A DNA stretch of 64,000 nt from Nitrospiraceae bacterium (GTDB lineage Bacteria; Nitrospirota; Nitrospiria; Nitrospirales; UBA8639). The position numbers and the translations under genes were made by a program. Positions 53,979 to 62,652 of this stretch are shown one piece after another. The notes below the pieces were generated by a model. That model had not been told where the DNA came from, did no database searches, and saw nothing but the letters and a program-made list of their open reading frames with translations. The number at the start of each line of letters is the position of its first letter. Position 1 is the first letter of the stretch. The stretch is from the NCBI GenBank assembly GCA_020632635.1, contig JACKFE010000005.1, forward strand, positions 1 through 64,000, given 5' to 3'.

Positions 53979-54959
53979 ATGAGCGAGGATGATTCGGAGA
54001 AGAGCAAGCCGGCATTAGCGATTCCCACCCCACCGCATCCGATTCATCGACATGAAAAACTGCCATGGCAGACTCCCAAATCTCCTGAAGAAGATATCGA
54101 GGCGCAGGCCAGAACCGAGCGCCTGTTGCAAAGCCCCAGCTACCGGCAAGCCGACGAAGATATCGATTTCCTTGGACAGGATGAGAGTCGAGGAATCCGG
54201 TTGCAGCTTGATTACAGTAAACCGCAACGCCTGCTGAACCAGCACGGGGTTCACCATACCATTGTCGTGTTTGGCAGCACGCGGATCATGGAACCTGCCG
54301 CCGCCACTCGTCGGGTTGAAGAACTGCAAAGGGCTCTACTCGTCTCGCCTCAAAGCGCCGATCTGAAACGGCGTCTGATGGTTGCTCAGCGTATCCAGGC
54401 AAAGAGTCAGTACTATCAGGTGGCCCGTGATTTTGGGCGGATGGTGGGCGAATCCGGCAGAGGACCGGAGGATTGCCGGTTAGTGGTCATGACCGGTGGT
54501 GGCCCCGGCATTATGGAGGCTGCCAATCGTGGTGCGTTTGATTGCGGTGCAAAAAATATTGGGCTGAACATTACCCTGCCCCACGAACAGTATCCCAATC
54601 CGTATCTCACACCGGAATTCTGTTTTCGCTTTCACTATTTTGCCGTGCGAAAAATGCATTTTCTCCTCCGGGCCAAAGCCTTAGTGGCTTTCCCCGGGGG
54701 ATTCGGTACTTTTGATGAACTCTTTGAAACCCTCACGCTCATTCAAACACGGACGATGGCACCGCTACCGGTCATTCTCGTGGGGCAGCAATATTGGCAA
54801 CAGGCGGTGAATTTTGACTTCCTGATAGCAGAAGGGGTCATCGACCTGGAGGACAAGGAACTCTTCTGGTTTGCTGAAACAGCACAAGATATTTGGGAAG
54901 GGATCCTTCGATGGCACGAGGCGAATGGACAGCCCTTATTGAATCACCAGGCATGTTAA
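53979..54959 (+). CDS. LOG-family nucleotide-binding protein
   Basis: The 326-residue protein belongs to the LOG/lysine decarboxylase-like Rossmann family. It has VVFGSTRIMEPA at the first strand, MTGGGPGIMEAANRGAF and the hallmark FPGGFGTFDELFETLTLIQT. Family members hydrolyse nucleoside 5'-monophosphates to base and ribose 5-phosphate (PpnN/LOG activity). The first 110 residues are a charged extension absent from short LOG proteins. GAGGAAAGGA precedes the ATG. It runs directly into the beta-CASP hydrolase gene 15 bases downstream. Confidence 0.88.
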   Translation: MSEDDSEKSKPALAIPTPPHPIHRHEKLPWQTPKSPEEDIEAQARTERLLQSPSYRQADEDIDFLGQDESRGIRLQLDYSKPQRLLNQHGVHHTIVVFGSTRIMEPAAATRRVEELQRALLVSPQSADLKRRLMVAQRIQAKSQYYQVARDFGRMVGESGRGPEDCRLVVMTGGGPGIMEAANRGAFDCGAKNIGLNITLPHEQYPNPYLTPEFCFRFHYFAVRKMHFLLRAKALVAFPGGFGTFDELFETLTLIQTRTMAPLPVILVGQQYWQQAVNFDFLIAEGVIDLEDKELFWFAETAQDIWEGILRWHEANGQPLLNHQAC

Positions 54960-54974
54960 TCAGGAGCGCATCAG

Positions 54975-56372
54975 ATGAAACTCACTTTCCATGGCGCCGA
55001 TCAAAATGTGACCGGTTCTTGTCATCTCATCGAATGCCAGGACCACAAAGTCCTCATTGATTGCGGGCTTTACCAAGGGGAACGGGAATTGGTGGAAGAG
55101 AATGCCGAACCATTCGGATTCGACCCTGCTGATATTGATTATCTGTTGCTCACCCATGCCCATTTGGATCATTGCGGTCGAATTCCTCTTCTGATAAAGC
55201 GGGGATTTACAGGCGAAATCATCACGACGGCAGCTTCACGGGAACTCGCCCGATTGGTCCTGCTGGATGCCGGCCATCTTCAGGAGGCGGAAGCTGAGTA
55301 TCAGAGCAAGAAGGCGACCCGTTCCAGCCATGAACACCACAAGCACGCTCCCAAGCCGTTGTACACGGTGCTGGATACCCTCAATAGTTTGGATTGCTTT
55401 GGTCGGACGGCCCATTACAAAACACCCATGATGATCGCACCCGGTATTCGGGCCACCTTTCTGGATGCCGGTCATATTCTGGGTTCGGCGAGCATTTTTT
55501 TAGAACTCGAAGAACTCGGAACCCGGCGAACGGTGTTGTTCTCGGGTGATTTGGGGTACAACGGCCGAGTGATCCTCCGTGATCTCAGTGTTCCGCCGCC
55601 CGCGCAGGTCGTGGTGATGGAAACGACGTACGGGGATCGTCTCCACAAAGCCCTTCAGCCTTCCATTGAAGAGTTGTATGGGGCCATTGAGGACACGTTC
55701 CGGCGTGGGGGCAATGTCGTGATCCCGACGTTCGCTCTCGAACGGGCGCAGGAAATTCTGTATTTTCTCCATGAAGGCGTGGCCAAGGGGCGATTACCGG
55801 TCAGCATGCAGGTGTATCTGGATTCGCCCATGGCCATTTCGGCCACGGAAATTTTCGAGCGGCATCCGGAGTGTTACGATGCCGAAATGGTGCGGTTGCT
55901 CAAAGCCCGTCAGGATCCCTTTTCCCTTCCCGGCCTGCATTTCACTCGTGAAACGGCGAAATCCATGGCCTTGAACGAGATCAGAAGCGGCGCGGTCATC
56001 ATGGCGGGGTCCGGCATGTGCACGGGCGGGAGAGTCCGTCATCACCTCAAACACAATATCTGGCGGCCGGAGTCGAGTGTCATCTTTGTCGGGTATGCGG
56101 CTCGTGGCACTCTGGCCAGAAATATCATCGACGGGGCCAAAACCATTCGTCTGTACCATGAAGAGATCCCGGTTCGCGCCAAAATTTTTACCATCGGTGG
56201 ATTCTCCGCCCACGCGGATCAGGCGGAACTGCTGGCTTGGCATCGACAAATTGGGAACCCGGAACGGACATTTTTGGTCCATGGGGATAAAGAGGTCATG
56301 GAGCATTTTGCGAAGAAGCTTACTGGGACACAAGTCGAGATGCCCCGCCTGCATCAGGAATATCTTCTCTGA
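54975..56372 (+). CDS. Beta-CASP metallo-beta-lactamase-fold RNase-like hydrolase
   Basis: The protein has a metallo-beta-lactamase core with LLLTHAHLDHCGRIPLL (zinc HxHxDH) and LDAGHILGSASIFLE, then a beta-CASP insertion. Motifs of the CPSF73/YSH1-like RNA hydrolase group follow, including VIPTFALERAQEILYFLH, MAGSGMCTGGRVRHHLKHN and FTIGGFSAHADQAELL. It is probably a ribonuclease or RNA-processing enzyme, although bacterial members without a KH domain are little studied. AGGAG lies before the ATG. It is preceded by the LOG gene with a 15-base gap and converges on the sortase gene. Confidence 0.85.
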   Translation: MKLTFHGADQNVTGSCHLIECQDHKVLIDCGLYQGERELVEENAEPFGFDPADIDYLLLTHAHLDHCGRIPLLIKRGFTGEIITTAASRELARLVLLDAGHLQEAEAEYQSKKATRSSHEHHKHAPKPLYTVLDTLNSLDCFGRTAHYKTPMMIAPGIRATFLDAGHILGSASIFLELEELGTRRTVLFSGDLGYNGRVILRDLSVPPPAQVVVMETTYGDRLHKALQPSIEELYGAIEDTFRRGGNVVIPTFALERAQEILYFLHEGVAKGRLPVSMQVYLDSPMAISATEIFERHPECYDAEMVRLLKARQDPFSLPGLHFTRETAKSMALNEIRSGAVIMAGSGMCTGGRVRHHLKHNIWRPESSVIFVGYAARGTLARNIIDGAKTIRLYHEEIPVRAKIFTIGGFSAHADQAELLAWHRQIGNPERTFLVHGDKEVMEHFAKKLTGTQVEMPRLHQEYLL

Positions 56373-56401
56373 CGATAGCCGCATCATCCTGTCACTCTTC
56401 G

Positions 56402-56993
56402 TTACGGATGCCCTTTCCCAGGGGGGTATTTTTTTGGCTTCTATCACATAGCGCAAAGGGCCTCCAGGGAAGAGGGTGTCAAAAGGGTAGCAGGTAATGA
56501 GCATCAACCCCCCTTCGGGTTGATGTATGGCTATCTGATCCGTTCGACTATCGAGGATGGCGGTCTTCCCCACAGTATAGTGGTGCCATTGCCCGTCGAG
56601 GGTCTGCACCAAAAGTGTCTCCCCCAGTTGGACATTCTGGACAAAGGAAAAGTGCGTGTCTCGATGGCCGCTGAGGATCAATGTTCGCTTGCCGTCCGGG
56701 AAGCGATGGTTGCCGACTTGTCCGGGCCCGAAGGCTAAGGATCGTCCGCTGGCATCGGCCAGAATAATCTGGTCGATGCCATGGTGCGGAAGGCGTAATC
56801 GTCCGACCGGCCAAGTGTCGGCCCAAGGCCAGGGTTTGGCGAGGCGTTGAGACTGGAGCGTGTCTGCCCACGCCTCTTCAAGAAGCCATTGAGCCACTAT
56901 GGCTTTCGCCGGAATCCAGAGTCCATGCCCGATCAGCCAGCTCCCCATCATCCCCAACGCCAGAGCCAGTCCCCAACCAATGCGATCTCTCAT
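56402..56993 (-). CDS. Class GN sortase with a probable frameshift at its 3' end
   Basis: The enzyme is a membrane-anchored transpeptidase. A hydrophobic N terminus (WGLALALGMMGSWLIGHGLW) is followed by the sortase barrel with His110 in LILSGHRDTHF, Cys168 in LMLITCYPFDT and Arg181 in GGPLRYVI. The ATG overlaps the stop of its target gene (ATGA). As sequenced, the frame does not stop after the catalytic Arg: it continues antisense to the hydrolase gene as far as 55794. One base less in the A7/C6 homopolymers near 56421-56435 would stop it at 56402, giving the family's normal length of about 196 residues. That end is used here. Confidence 0.8.
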
Positions 56994-59119
56994 GTCCGTG
57001 TGAGTTGTCGGGAGCAGAGCCAGGCCATACCCAGCATGAGGATGCCCAAGAGCAGATACAGAGAGCGTGGCGTGGCGGTTTGCGGCCAGCCGAAGATCGC
57101 CTCGTGCTGCATGCCATGCGGCAGATTGGTTTTCATGGCCTGCGAGTGTAAGGGTTGGTGTTCCGGTCGAGCCGGAACCGTTTCCACCGCGACCAAGCTG
57201 GTGTACCGGGTGACCAGATGATGACGAAGGGCCAGGTCGATGACCGCCATCCGGAGTGTGTCCTGTTGCCCCGCCTGGTCGGCTTGACTCACTGAGGAAG
57301 TCGCCGTTTGTTGATCCATGAGGTGCGCAATGGTTTGCCGGGCCCAATGTACGGCGATGCCGTGCCGGGGTAGACCGGAGGTCAGGGGAATCACCCGGGT
57401 CCATGGCACCGTTCCTTGCTTGCCGGAGACGGCAAACTGCGCGGGAGGTGTGCGAGCACGAAAAACCGCCATGAGCGGTTCGCCGGCATAGACATCCGGA
57501 AGGGGAGTGGGGAGAAGATCCCACTGGCCGTCATAGGGAACGTCGAGGGCCAAGTCCAGAAATGCCGGTTGTTCTAGCTTCACGAAGAGGCGCTGCATCT
57601 TGTCCTGCACGTCTTGAGCCGTGCCGATGTAGGTAAAGGTGCCGCGGCCGTGCTGCGCGGCCTTCCGCATGAAATGTCCATTGGGGGCAGAGCCGATGCC
57701 AACGGTAAAAAATCGCGTCTGGCCAAGCAAACGGTGCAGAGTCGCAAAGAGTTCGTCCTCATTGCCGATCAGGCCATCGGTCATAAAAATGACCTGCCGC
57801 AGGTGAGCGTGTTCCGGTTGCCGGGAAAGCGCGTGAATAACCGCCGGCAGCATTTCCGTGCCGCCCTCGGCTTGCAATCTCTCGACATAGGAAAGGGCCA
57901 GCTGAATCGAACGGGGAGTCACGGTCTGCGCCCGGGCAAATAATGACGTCGTCACGGAATTAAATTGAATGATGTTGAAACGGTCTTGAGGCGTGAGACG
58001 GGATACCGCCAGTTTGAGCGCCGCCTTGGCTTGCACGAGGGAGGCTCCAGCCATGGACCCTGACGTGTCGATGACGAAGACGACTTCCCGGGCGATATCC
58101 CCAGGCCCCGTTTGGAGTAATTGGGGTGGAAGAAAAAAAAGCAGCCCATAGGTGTCCCCCTGGTGTTCCTCCAGGAATAGTGTGGTTTGAGGTTGGTGAG
58201 AGGCCTGTGGCGTCCAGATTAATTCGAAATCTCGATCGGCAAATGTCGAGCCGTTGGCCAATGTGATATGGGTGGTGCCACCAGGAGTGGTGGTGGTCTG
58301 AATCGGGTGGGTGGGAGAGGTCACCCGATCGAGGAGGAAGCCGGGAGCCAAATCAATGTCCAGAGTCAGGGGATTGATCGGTCCGTGGCTGGGATGTTGA
58401 ACCGGCGGCGTCATGCGGGAGGCATCCGGGACTTGCTGAGTATTCGATGCCCAACCTTGCCCGATAGCCTGTGGGTGATCCTCGTGGGGGAGAAGCGGAG
58501 TGCCGGGAATATAGCGAGGGCCCACCACCGTGGGAAATCGAAGGGAAAACTGTCCCTGGTCATAACGGACAGTGTCTTGAAATTCAATTTCTATATGAAT
58601 CGCTTCGCCAGGCGCGAGATTCGCCACCGATGCGGTAAAGATATTGGTGCGTTCCTGCTCCAGCAAACTGGCCCGTTGTCCTGTGCGTTTGGCTTGCTCA
58701 TAGGTGTTCTTGGCTTGTGATTTTTCTTGAATGATGCCCTCAATTACCCGCTCGCCGATTTGCATGCGCAGATGATCCACGGCGGCCTGCTCGGGAAGGG
58801 GGAAAACATAGATGCCCTCGGCCCAGTCGGAACTGGGATTCTGAAAGGTTTGCGAGACAACAGTCCGGACAATCAAGCCACTCACAGAGGTGGTGACCTT
58901 GGTTGAAACCGTTGGGGCGAGGAAGCTGCTCTCTCCGTTGACAGAGCGGATGGTCAGGCCCGGTGAATTCTGAGGAATAGCCTGAGCAGATGACGTGGAA
59001 CGTTCGGTGGTGACGGTGTCCGGTGTGTGACCCCAGACCGGGGGCAGAACCCAACTATCCATCAGGCCATTCACCAACCATAAACACAGTGGCAATAAAA
59101 CCGAGATCCCGTATGGCAT
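56990..59119 (-). CDS. VIT/VWA sortase target protein
   Basis: This 709-residue exported protein matches the 'marine proteobacterial sortase target' type. It has a signal peptide, a VIT domain (about residues 60-190, with GIYVFPLPEQAAVDHLRMQI), then a VWA domain (about 345-520) with an intact MIDAS start VVFVIDTSGSMAGASLVQAK and FMTDGLIGNEDEL. The C terminus is a sorting signal: WPQTA near residue 678, then a hydrophobic helix LYLLLGILMLGMAW and a basic tail. The motif is WPQTA instead of LPxTG, consistent with an unusual class GN sortase. It precedes the sortase and follows an OmpA-like gene on the same strand. Confidence 0.88.
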   Translation of the reverse strand: MPYGISVLLPLCLWLVNGLMDSWVLPPVWGHTPDTVTTERSTSSAQAIPQNSPGLTIRSVNGESSFLAPTVSTKVTTSVSGLIVRTVVSQTFQNPSSDWAEGIYVFPLPEQAAVDHLRMQIGERVIEGIIQEKSQAKNTYEQAKRTGQRASLLEQERTNIFTASVANLAPGEAIHIEIEFQDTVRYDQGQFSLRFPTVVGPRYIPGTPLLPHEDHPQAIGQGWASNTQQVPDASRMTPPVQHPSHGPINPLTLDIDLAPGFLLDRVTSPTHPIQTTTTPGGTTHITLANGSTFADRDFELIWTPQASHQPQTTLFLEEHQGDTYGLLFFLPPQLLQTGPGDIAREVVFVIDTSGSMAGASLVQAKAALKLAVSRLTPQDRFNIIQFNSVTTSLFARAQTVTPRSIQLALSYVERLQAEGGTEMLPAVIHALSRQPEHAHLRQVIFMTDGLIGNEDELFATLHRLLGQTRFFTVGIGSAPNGHFMRKAAQHGRGTFTYIGTAQDVQDKMQRLFVKLEQPAFLDLALDVPYDGQWDLLPTPLPDVYAGEPLMAVFRARTPPAQFAVSGKQGTVPWTRVIPLTSGLPRHGIAVHWARQTIAHLMDQQTATSSVSQADQAGQQDTLRMAVIDLALRHHLVTRYTSLVAVETVPARPEHQPLHSQAMKTNLPHGMQHEAIFGWPQTATPRSLYLLLGILMLGMAWLCSRQLTRT

Positions 59120-59202
59120 AGAAACTCCTTTGGTGCGGATGAAAGGGATGGACGGTCCTCCCCTAGGTGAGGGAAGGACCGCCTGGCTATCAGCTGGCCG
59201 AC

Positions 59203-60117
59203 TTATGGCTGCGCCTCGGAATGAGCCACAGCTTCAGGGGTGACCAACTCAAGAGTGGACTCTGCCGGAGTCAGCATCTCGTCGGCGGAAGATGGTTCCA
59301 CCTCGGAACCACTGCTAACGGGGTGGTGGGAAATTTCCAGGGATGGATCGAGACGGGAGATTTCCGTGGAGACGGAAGACGGTTCAAGCAGAACCGGTTC
59401 TTCGCCTTGGGCGGTGGCGCTCCTCACCCATTCCACGTGTGCCCGTCGATTCTGATCATGACAGGAGGGAGTATCCTCGAGGCACAGCGGAGCATCTTTG
59501 CCAAAGGTATCGGTTTGGATCCGGTCTTGGGGAATGCCCAGAGAGACTAAATAGGTTTTGACCGCCTCAGCCCGCTTGGCTCCCAGAGCCCGGTTATATG
59601 ATTCAGGGCCTCTGGTATCGGTGTGCCCCTGAATGCGCAACGTTCCCTCCCAAGCCATGGGTAAGTGCGCGATCTGTGTTGCGAGCCTGGTTTTCCCCTC
59701 CTCGGTCAGCAGGGCTTGAGAAAAGTCAAAGTTCACCAGGGTTGATGTGGCCGGCGGAATGGTCTCGGAAGACTGGACCGGTTCGCCAATCACCGCATGG
59801 GCCTCGGCTTCGGGCAAGAAGGTGGGTGCTTCATCTGAAGAAGCGGCGGTCTGATCCGCCTTGGGCAGGGGAGAAGAAAAGGCTTTGGCGAAGTCCCGTG
59901 GCTCCACCAGGTGGGAAGCGGTAGCCGATGGAGGTTCCTCCTCGGTGTACATCAGGATGCCCCCGATCCCCAGGGCCAGAATCAGGAGGCCGGAGGATAA
60001 GAGCCAAATCTCTTTGGCGTCCGTGGGCTCTTGGGGTGAGCCACTGGCCAAGGGAGGATTGGTCGGTAATGCGGTGTTTCGTGGATGAATCCGAACATTC
60101 GTGGGGAAAAATTTCAT
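59203..60117 (-). CDS. OmpA-family protein of the sortase cluster
   Basis: The protein has one membrane segment (about residues 37-57, SSGLLILALGIGGILMYTEE). A Pro/Glu-rich stretch leads into an OmpA C-terminal domain (about 145-255) with RIQGHTDTRGPESYNRALGA, RAEAVKTYL and CHDQNRRAHVEW. This domain binds peptidoglycan. The tail of about 50 residues is acidic. AAAGGAG precedes the ATG. It lies 83 bases upstream of the sortase target on the same strand. The three genes probably form one envelope operon in which the target is tethered near peptidoglycan. Confidence 0.85.
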   Translation of the reverse strand: MKFFPTNVRIHPRNTALPTNPPLASGSPQEPTDAKEIWLLSSGLLILALGIGGILMYTEEEPPSATASHLVEPRDFAKAFSSPLPKADQTAASSDEAPTFLPEAEAHAVIGEPVQSSETIPPATSTLVNFDFSQALLTEEGKTRLATQIAHLPMAWEGTLRIQGHTDTRGPESYNRALGAKRAEAVKTYLVSLGIPQDRIQTDTFGKDAPLCLEDTPSCHDQNRRAHVEWVRSATAQGEEPVLLEPSSVSTEISRLDPSLEISHHPVSSGSEVEPSSADEMLTPAESTLELVTPEAVAHSEAQP

Positions 60118-60635
60118 GGCCTGCTCCTTTACGGTCTTAGAATGAGAAAATGGGTGAAATCTGCGCCGTGCACCCGCTGCCTGGATTCACCTCCTTTCCG
60201 GGTGCCGAAATGTGACGCGAACATTCCCTTGAGCAAGGGCGTTGCCATCCGCGACATTTGAAAATATCTTGCAAAGTCAATGATTTAGGTGTTTTCGTGC
60301 ATAACTGGACTTGCGGGGCATGCGGGGATGCAAGCAAGGATGCGGGGCCATCCCCGCAACAATCTTTGCCGGAGAAGTTCTCTCCCTGACAGGGCGAAGG
60401 AAACGTGCGGATGAAAATTGCCGATAGTCGAGAAACTATTGGGACTTATCAACGACGGGGAAACTTGCTCATAATCGTTTGGTTCAAGCACCCATCGCAA
60501 TGAAGTAATCCTGAAGGGACTCCCATGAACACTGATAATAAAATTCTCATAGATCCTTACAAAGTCATTGAGTACAATGAAACTCATGAGGTCGAGAGAA
60601 CGTTCGCATGGTTGTCAAACAGAGGAATCCCGACA
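60118..60635. other. Intergenic region with GCGGGG repeats and a hairpin
   Basis: Between the divergent OmpA-like gene and the antitoxin lies a 0.5 kb gap. It contains three TGCGGGG units near 60312-60347 and a stem TGCGGGG/CCCCGCA at 60341-60358. A 37-codon extension upstream of the antitoxin start (from ATG 60525) includes VERTFAWL, a pattern seen at the end of IS5-type transposases, which may be a short remnant; this is weak. Confidence 0.4.
60341..60358. repeat. GC-rich hairpin with neighbouring TGCGGGG repeats
   Basis: A 7-bp stem TGCGGGG/CCCCGCA with a 4-base loop. Two further TGCGGGG copies lie within 30 bases upstream. No T-run follows on the plus strand. It may be a transcription terminator of low strength or a protein-binding element. 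Confidence 0.5.
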
Positions 60636-60854
60636 ATGAAAGACATGACGGCGATTAAGCAGTTGTCTCGCAAGGAAAAGCTCCAGGTCATGGAAGCCAT
60701 TTGGGAGGATCTGTCCCAGGAAGACCATTTGGTTGAATCACCTGCCTGGCATGAGTCGCAATTGAAGGAGACGGAACAACAGGTTCAGGCCGGAACCGAA
60801 CAGCGTTTTGACTGGCTTGAAGCTAAGAAGGAACTCCGGAAACGCTTTGAATGA
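60636..60854 (+). CDS. Antitoxin of a ParE/RelE-type toxin-antitoxin pair
   Basis: The 72-residue protein has the pattern of the TIGR02574-type addiction module component: IKQLSRKEKLQVMEAIWEDL, a conserved stretch after the start, and a Glu/Gln/Lys-rich tail ending WLEAKKELRKRF. Such proteins neutralise the partner toxin and repress the operon. AGAGGAA precedes ATG 60636; an ATG at 60525 would add 37 unrelated residues. Its stop overlaps the toxin start (ATGA), the normal arrangement. Confidence 0.82.
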   Translation: MKDMTAIKQLSRKEKLQVMEAIWEDLSQEDHLVESPAWHESQLKETEQQVQAGTEQRFDWLEAKKELRKRFE

Positions 60855-61144
60855 AAATGACAATCCTGTCCTCTGCCCTAGACGATCTGCATAAAGGGCG
60901 GCTGTTCTATGAGAGGCAAGGAGAAGGAGTCGGTGAGTATTTCTTCGATACGGTCTTTGCCGATATCGATTCATTGGCCCTGTATGCCGGAATTCATCAA
61001 AAGATGTATGGGTATCACAGGATGTGAGCCAAGAGATTTCCTTTCGCGATTTACTACAAAATTGAAAATCCCCGGAATGTGATCGTGTATAGAGTTCTCG
61101 ATCTTCGTCAGCACCCTCAGAAAACCCGACATGGGTTGAAGTAA
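60851..61144 (+). pseudogene. ParE/RelE-family toxin interrupted by a TGA
   Basis: The frame starts at the overlapping ATG and reads ILSSALDDLHKGRLFYERQG, then YAGIHQKMYGYHRM, at which point codon 59 is TGA (61025-61027). After it the same frame continues AKRFPFAIYYKIENPRNVIV and ends at TAA 61142 with a normal C terminus. The intact homologue would be about 97 residues. In relatives the stop position is typically a Leu or similar in a segment resembling HRxLxKRFPFAIYY, so this is a single nonsense change. The toxin is probably inactive, unless the stop is read through or is a sequencing error. Confidence 0.85.
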
Positions 61145-61483
61145 AATCAGGTGACAGGCAAATGAATGGCTGAACCTCAGAGTTGCCTGAGAGAGCGATG
61201 CTCATCTATCCCAGCATGTACTCTTCTTGGAGCCAAGTCTCGTTCCTTGACATTATTCCAGAATTATTAAACGATGCTGCTGGGTGTGGAAGGTGGGGAT
61301 GATTTCCTTGATGAATTAGCTGTCTTGTGATCGAACCTTTAATTCACTCGAAAAGTGGTGTTAGGCCGATTCACATAAGGCTACCTCATGCATGTTCCCA
61401 GGACATATAACTAAAATAGTAGGAGCAGTTTGGTTCATGTATGGTAGTGATGTTCTACTGACAGAAATGAAGGGATCCGACTC

Positions 61484-61501
61484 TTAGGCGGATCCGCCTA
61501 A
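61484..61501. repeat. 18-bp perfect palindrome
   Basis: TTAGGCGGATCCGCCTAA is a perfect 18-base palindrome within the gene-poor region. It has no associated gene; it could be a short hairpin or a regulatory or recombination-related site. Confidence 0.55.
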
Positions 61502-62026
61502 ATATTGTTGGACAACTAAAGAGCATTACAGACATGGACAGGGATGGAATGGCTGGGTCTAAACTTCGAAGAGCGTGCCTGAGGAGTAACATCGAGTTGG
61601 AGGACTTGTGCTTGAGCTAGAGCATCACTGAGGTCCTCGGATTCAACGAAAACAGATTGCAAACCTTGTACTATAGTTCCTGTCATTAGTGGACTAAAAT
61701 TCATCATTGGACACATTCAGTAAACCCTAATTACTCAGTTCCGGCGTAGGCAACATTGCTTGAATATATACCAATGAATTCTTACCATTGAATGTCCTCC
61801 AACCTTTCCCCGGATTAAAGTTCCACAAAGGGCAACCCGATAGATATCGCATTTCATGGGTTCTTCGCTTTACGTGTAGAATGCAGCACTTCCACGATTT
61901 TCTTTCATGAGGAATTACAGGATGGACACAATCAGTTTTCGCTCTCGCATGATCAAGGCCTTCTGATAATAGGAATTTTTATAGCTGGGTTTCCTTTTTC
62001 TTATATTTCATGATGAATCTAACATC

Positions 62027-62278
62027 GTGCAAGGAATAGGTGGAGCTTGGGGCATTAACTGCTGGCCTAGGTTAATTTTACGACCCTTAGCTTTAATTAT
62101 ATTTGGAATTGTCGTCGTGAGCTGTTTACCAACGCTGCCGACATGTTCAAATTCCACATGGTGGTCTTGGGTCTCTCTACTATGGATTGCAGGAGTGCCA
62201 GCTTTCTCATTGGCTTTAAAAATCATGGGGGCCAACTTTAGTCAGGCCTTCTTTCCATCAAGCCACCTGTGCTATTAA
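62027..62278 (+). CDS. Possible small membrane protein
   Basis: An 83-codon frame from a GTG with two hydrophobic stretches (LALIIFGIVVVSCLPTLP and WVSLLWIAGVPAFSLALKI). No family is recognised, no clear ribosome binding site is seen, and it sits in a decayed region. It may be a genuine cassette gene or a chance frame. Confidence 0.3.
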   Translation: MQGIGGAWGINCWPRLILRPLALIIFGIVVVSCLPTLPTCSNSTWWSWVSLLWIAGVPAFSLALKIMGANFSQAFFPSSHLCY

Positions 62279-62429
62279 CCTTCCTTATGACATTTGTAAT
62301 ATTTCTTTCTTTTATGATGGCCGATCAATCAGAGGTAAATAACCCCAAAATCAAAAAGGCATGGCTTCTTTCATGGCTGGCCGTATTTTGGGGCTGTTCA
62401 CCAATATTGACGCAATGGTATCCCTCGGA

Positions 62430-62621
62430 TTAGTGCGCGGATTGACTGGGCAATCCATTTATCGTGGTGTTGTCAGATAGAGACCGAAGTTCATCAATTA
62501 CTGCATCTAACTGCAAATATTCAATTGGCATTGGTTGGCTAGCTCCACCATGTTTTGTATAGCGTTGTTTTATATTTATTTTTTCACTAAGGGGAGCACA
62601 TGCCCCGCCAATCAGATGGAA
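62430..62621 (-). CDS. Possible small protein or fragment
   Basis: A 63-codon stop-to-stop frame reads LIGGACAPLSEKINIKQRYT and LDAVIDELRSLSDNTTINGL, a protein-like composition with normal codon balance. It has no good start codon (the first ATG leaves only 33 residues), so it may be the 3' end of a broken gene or start at a non-ATG codon. It lies antisense within the accessory region next to the attC site. Confidence 0.3.
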   Translation of the reverse strand, partial: FHLIGGACAPLSEKINIKQRYTKHGGASQPMPIEYLQLDAVIDELRSLSDNTTINGLPSQSAH

Positions 62622-62652
62622 TTACAATCGTAATTATACAGTTGCACCAACA

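Larger units (their letters stand above)
61145..62652. other. Gene-poor accessory region
   Basis: About 1.5 kb holds only short open frames with no recognisable family, and its base composition is more AT-rich than its neighbours. Pieces include a 60-codon minus-strand frame ending at 61516, an open stretch ending at 62010 with a hydrophobic tail, hydrophobic frames at 62027-62278 and 62287-62433, and a minus-strand frame at 62430-62621. The pattern suits decayed genes or integron cassette remnants rather than normal chromosome. Confidence 0.4.

Noticed and set aside
55794..56372. Long antisense coding extension of the sortase as a real domain
   Set aside because: It mirrors the conserved hydrolase gene and disappears with a one-base homopolymer correction.
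61266..61369. A GTTAGGC string that might be a second attC right core
   Set aside because: No matching left core with paired inner arms could be folded from the bases upstream.
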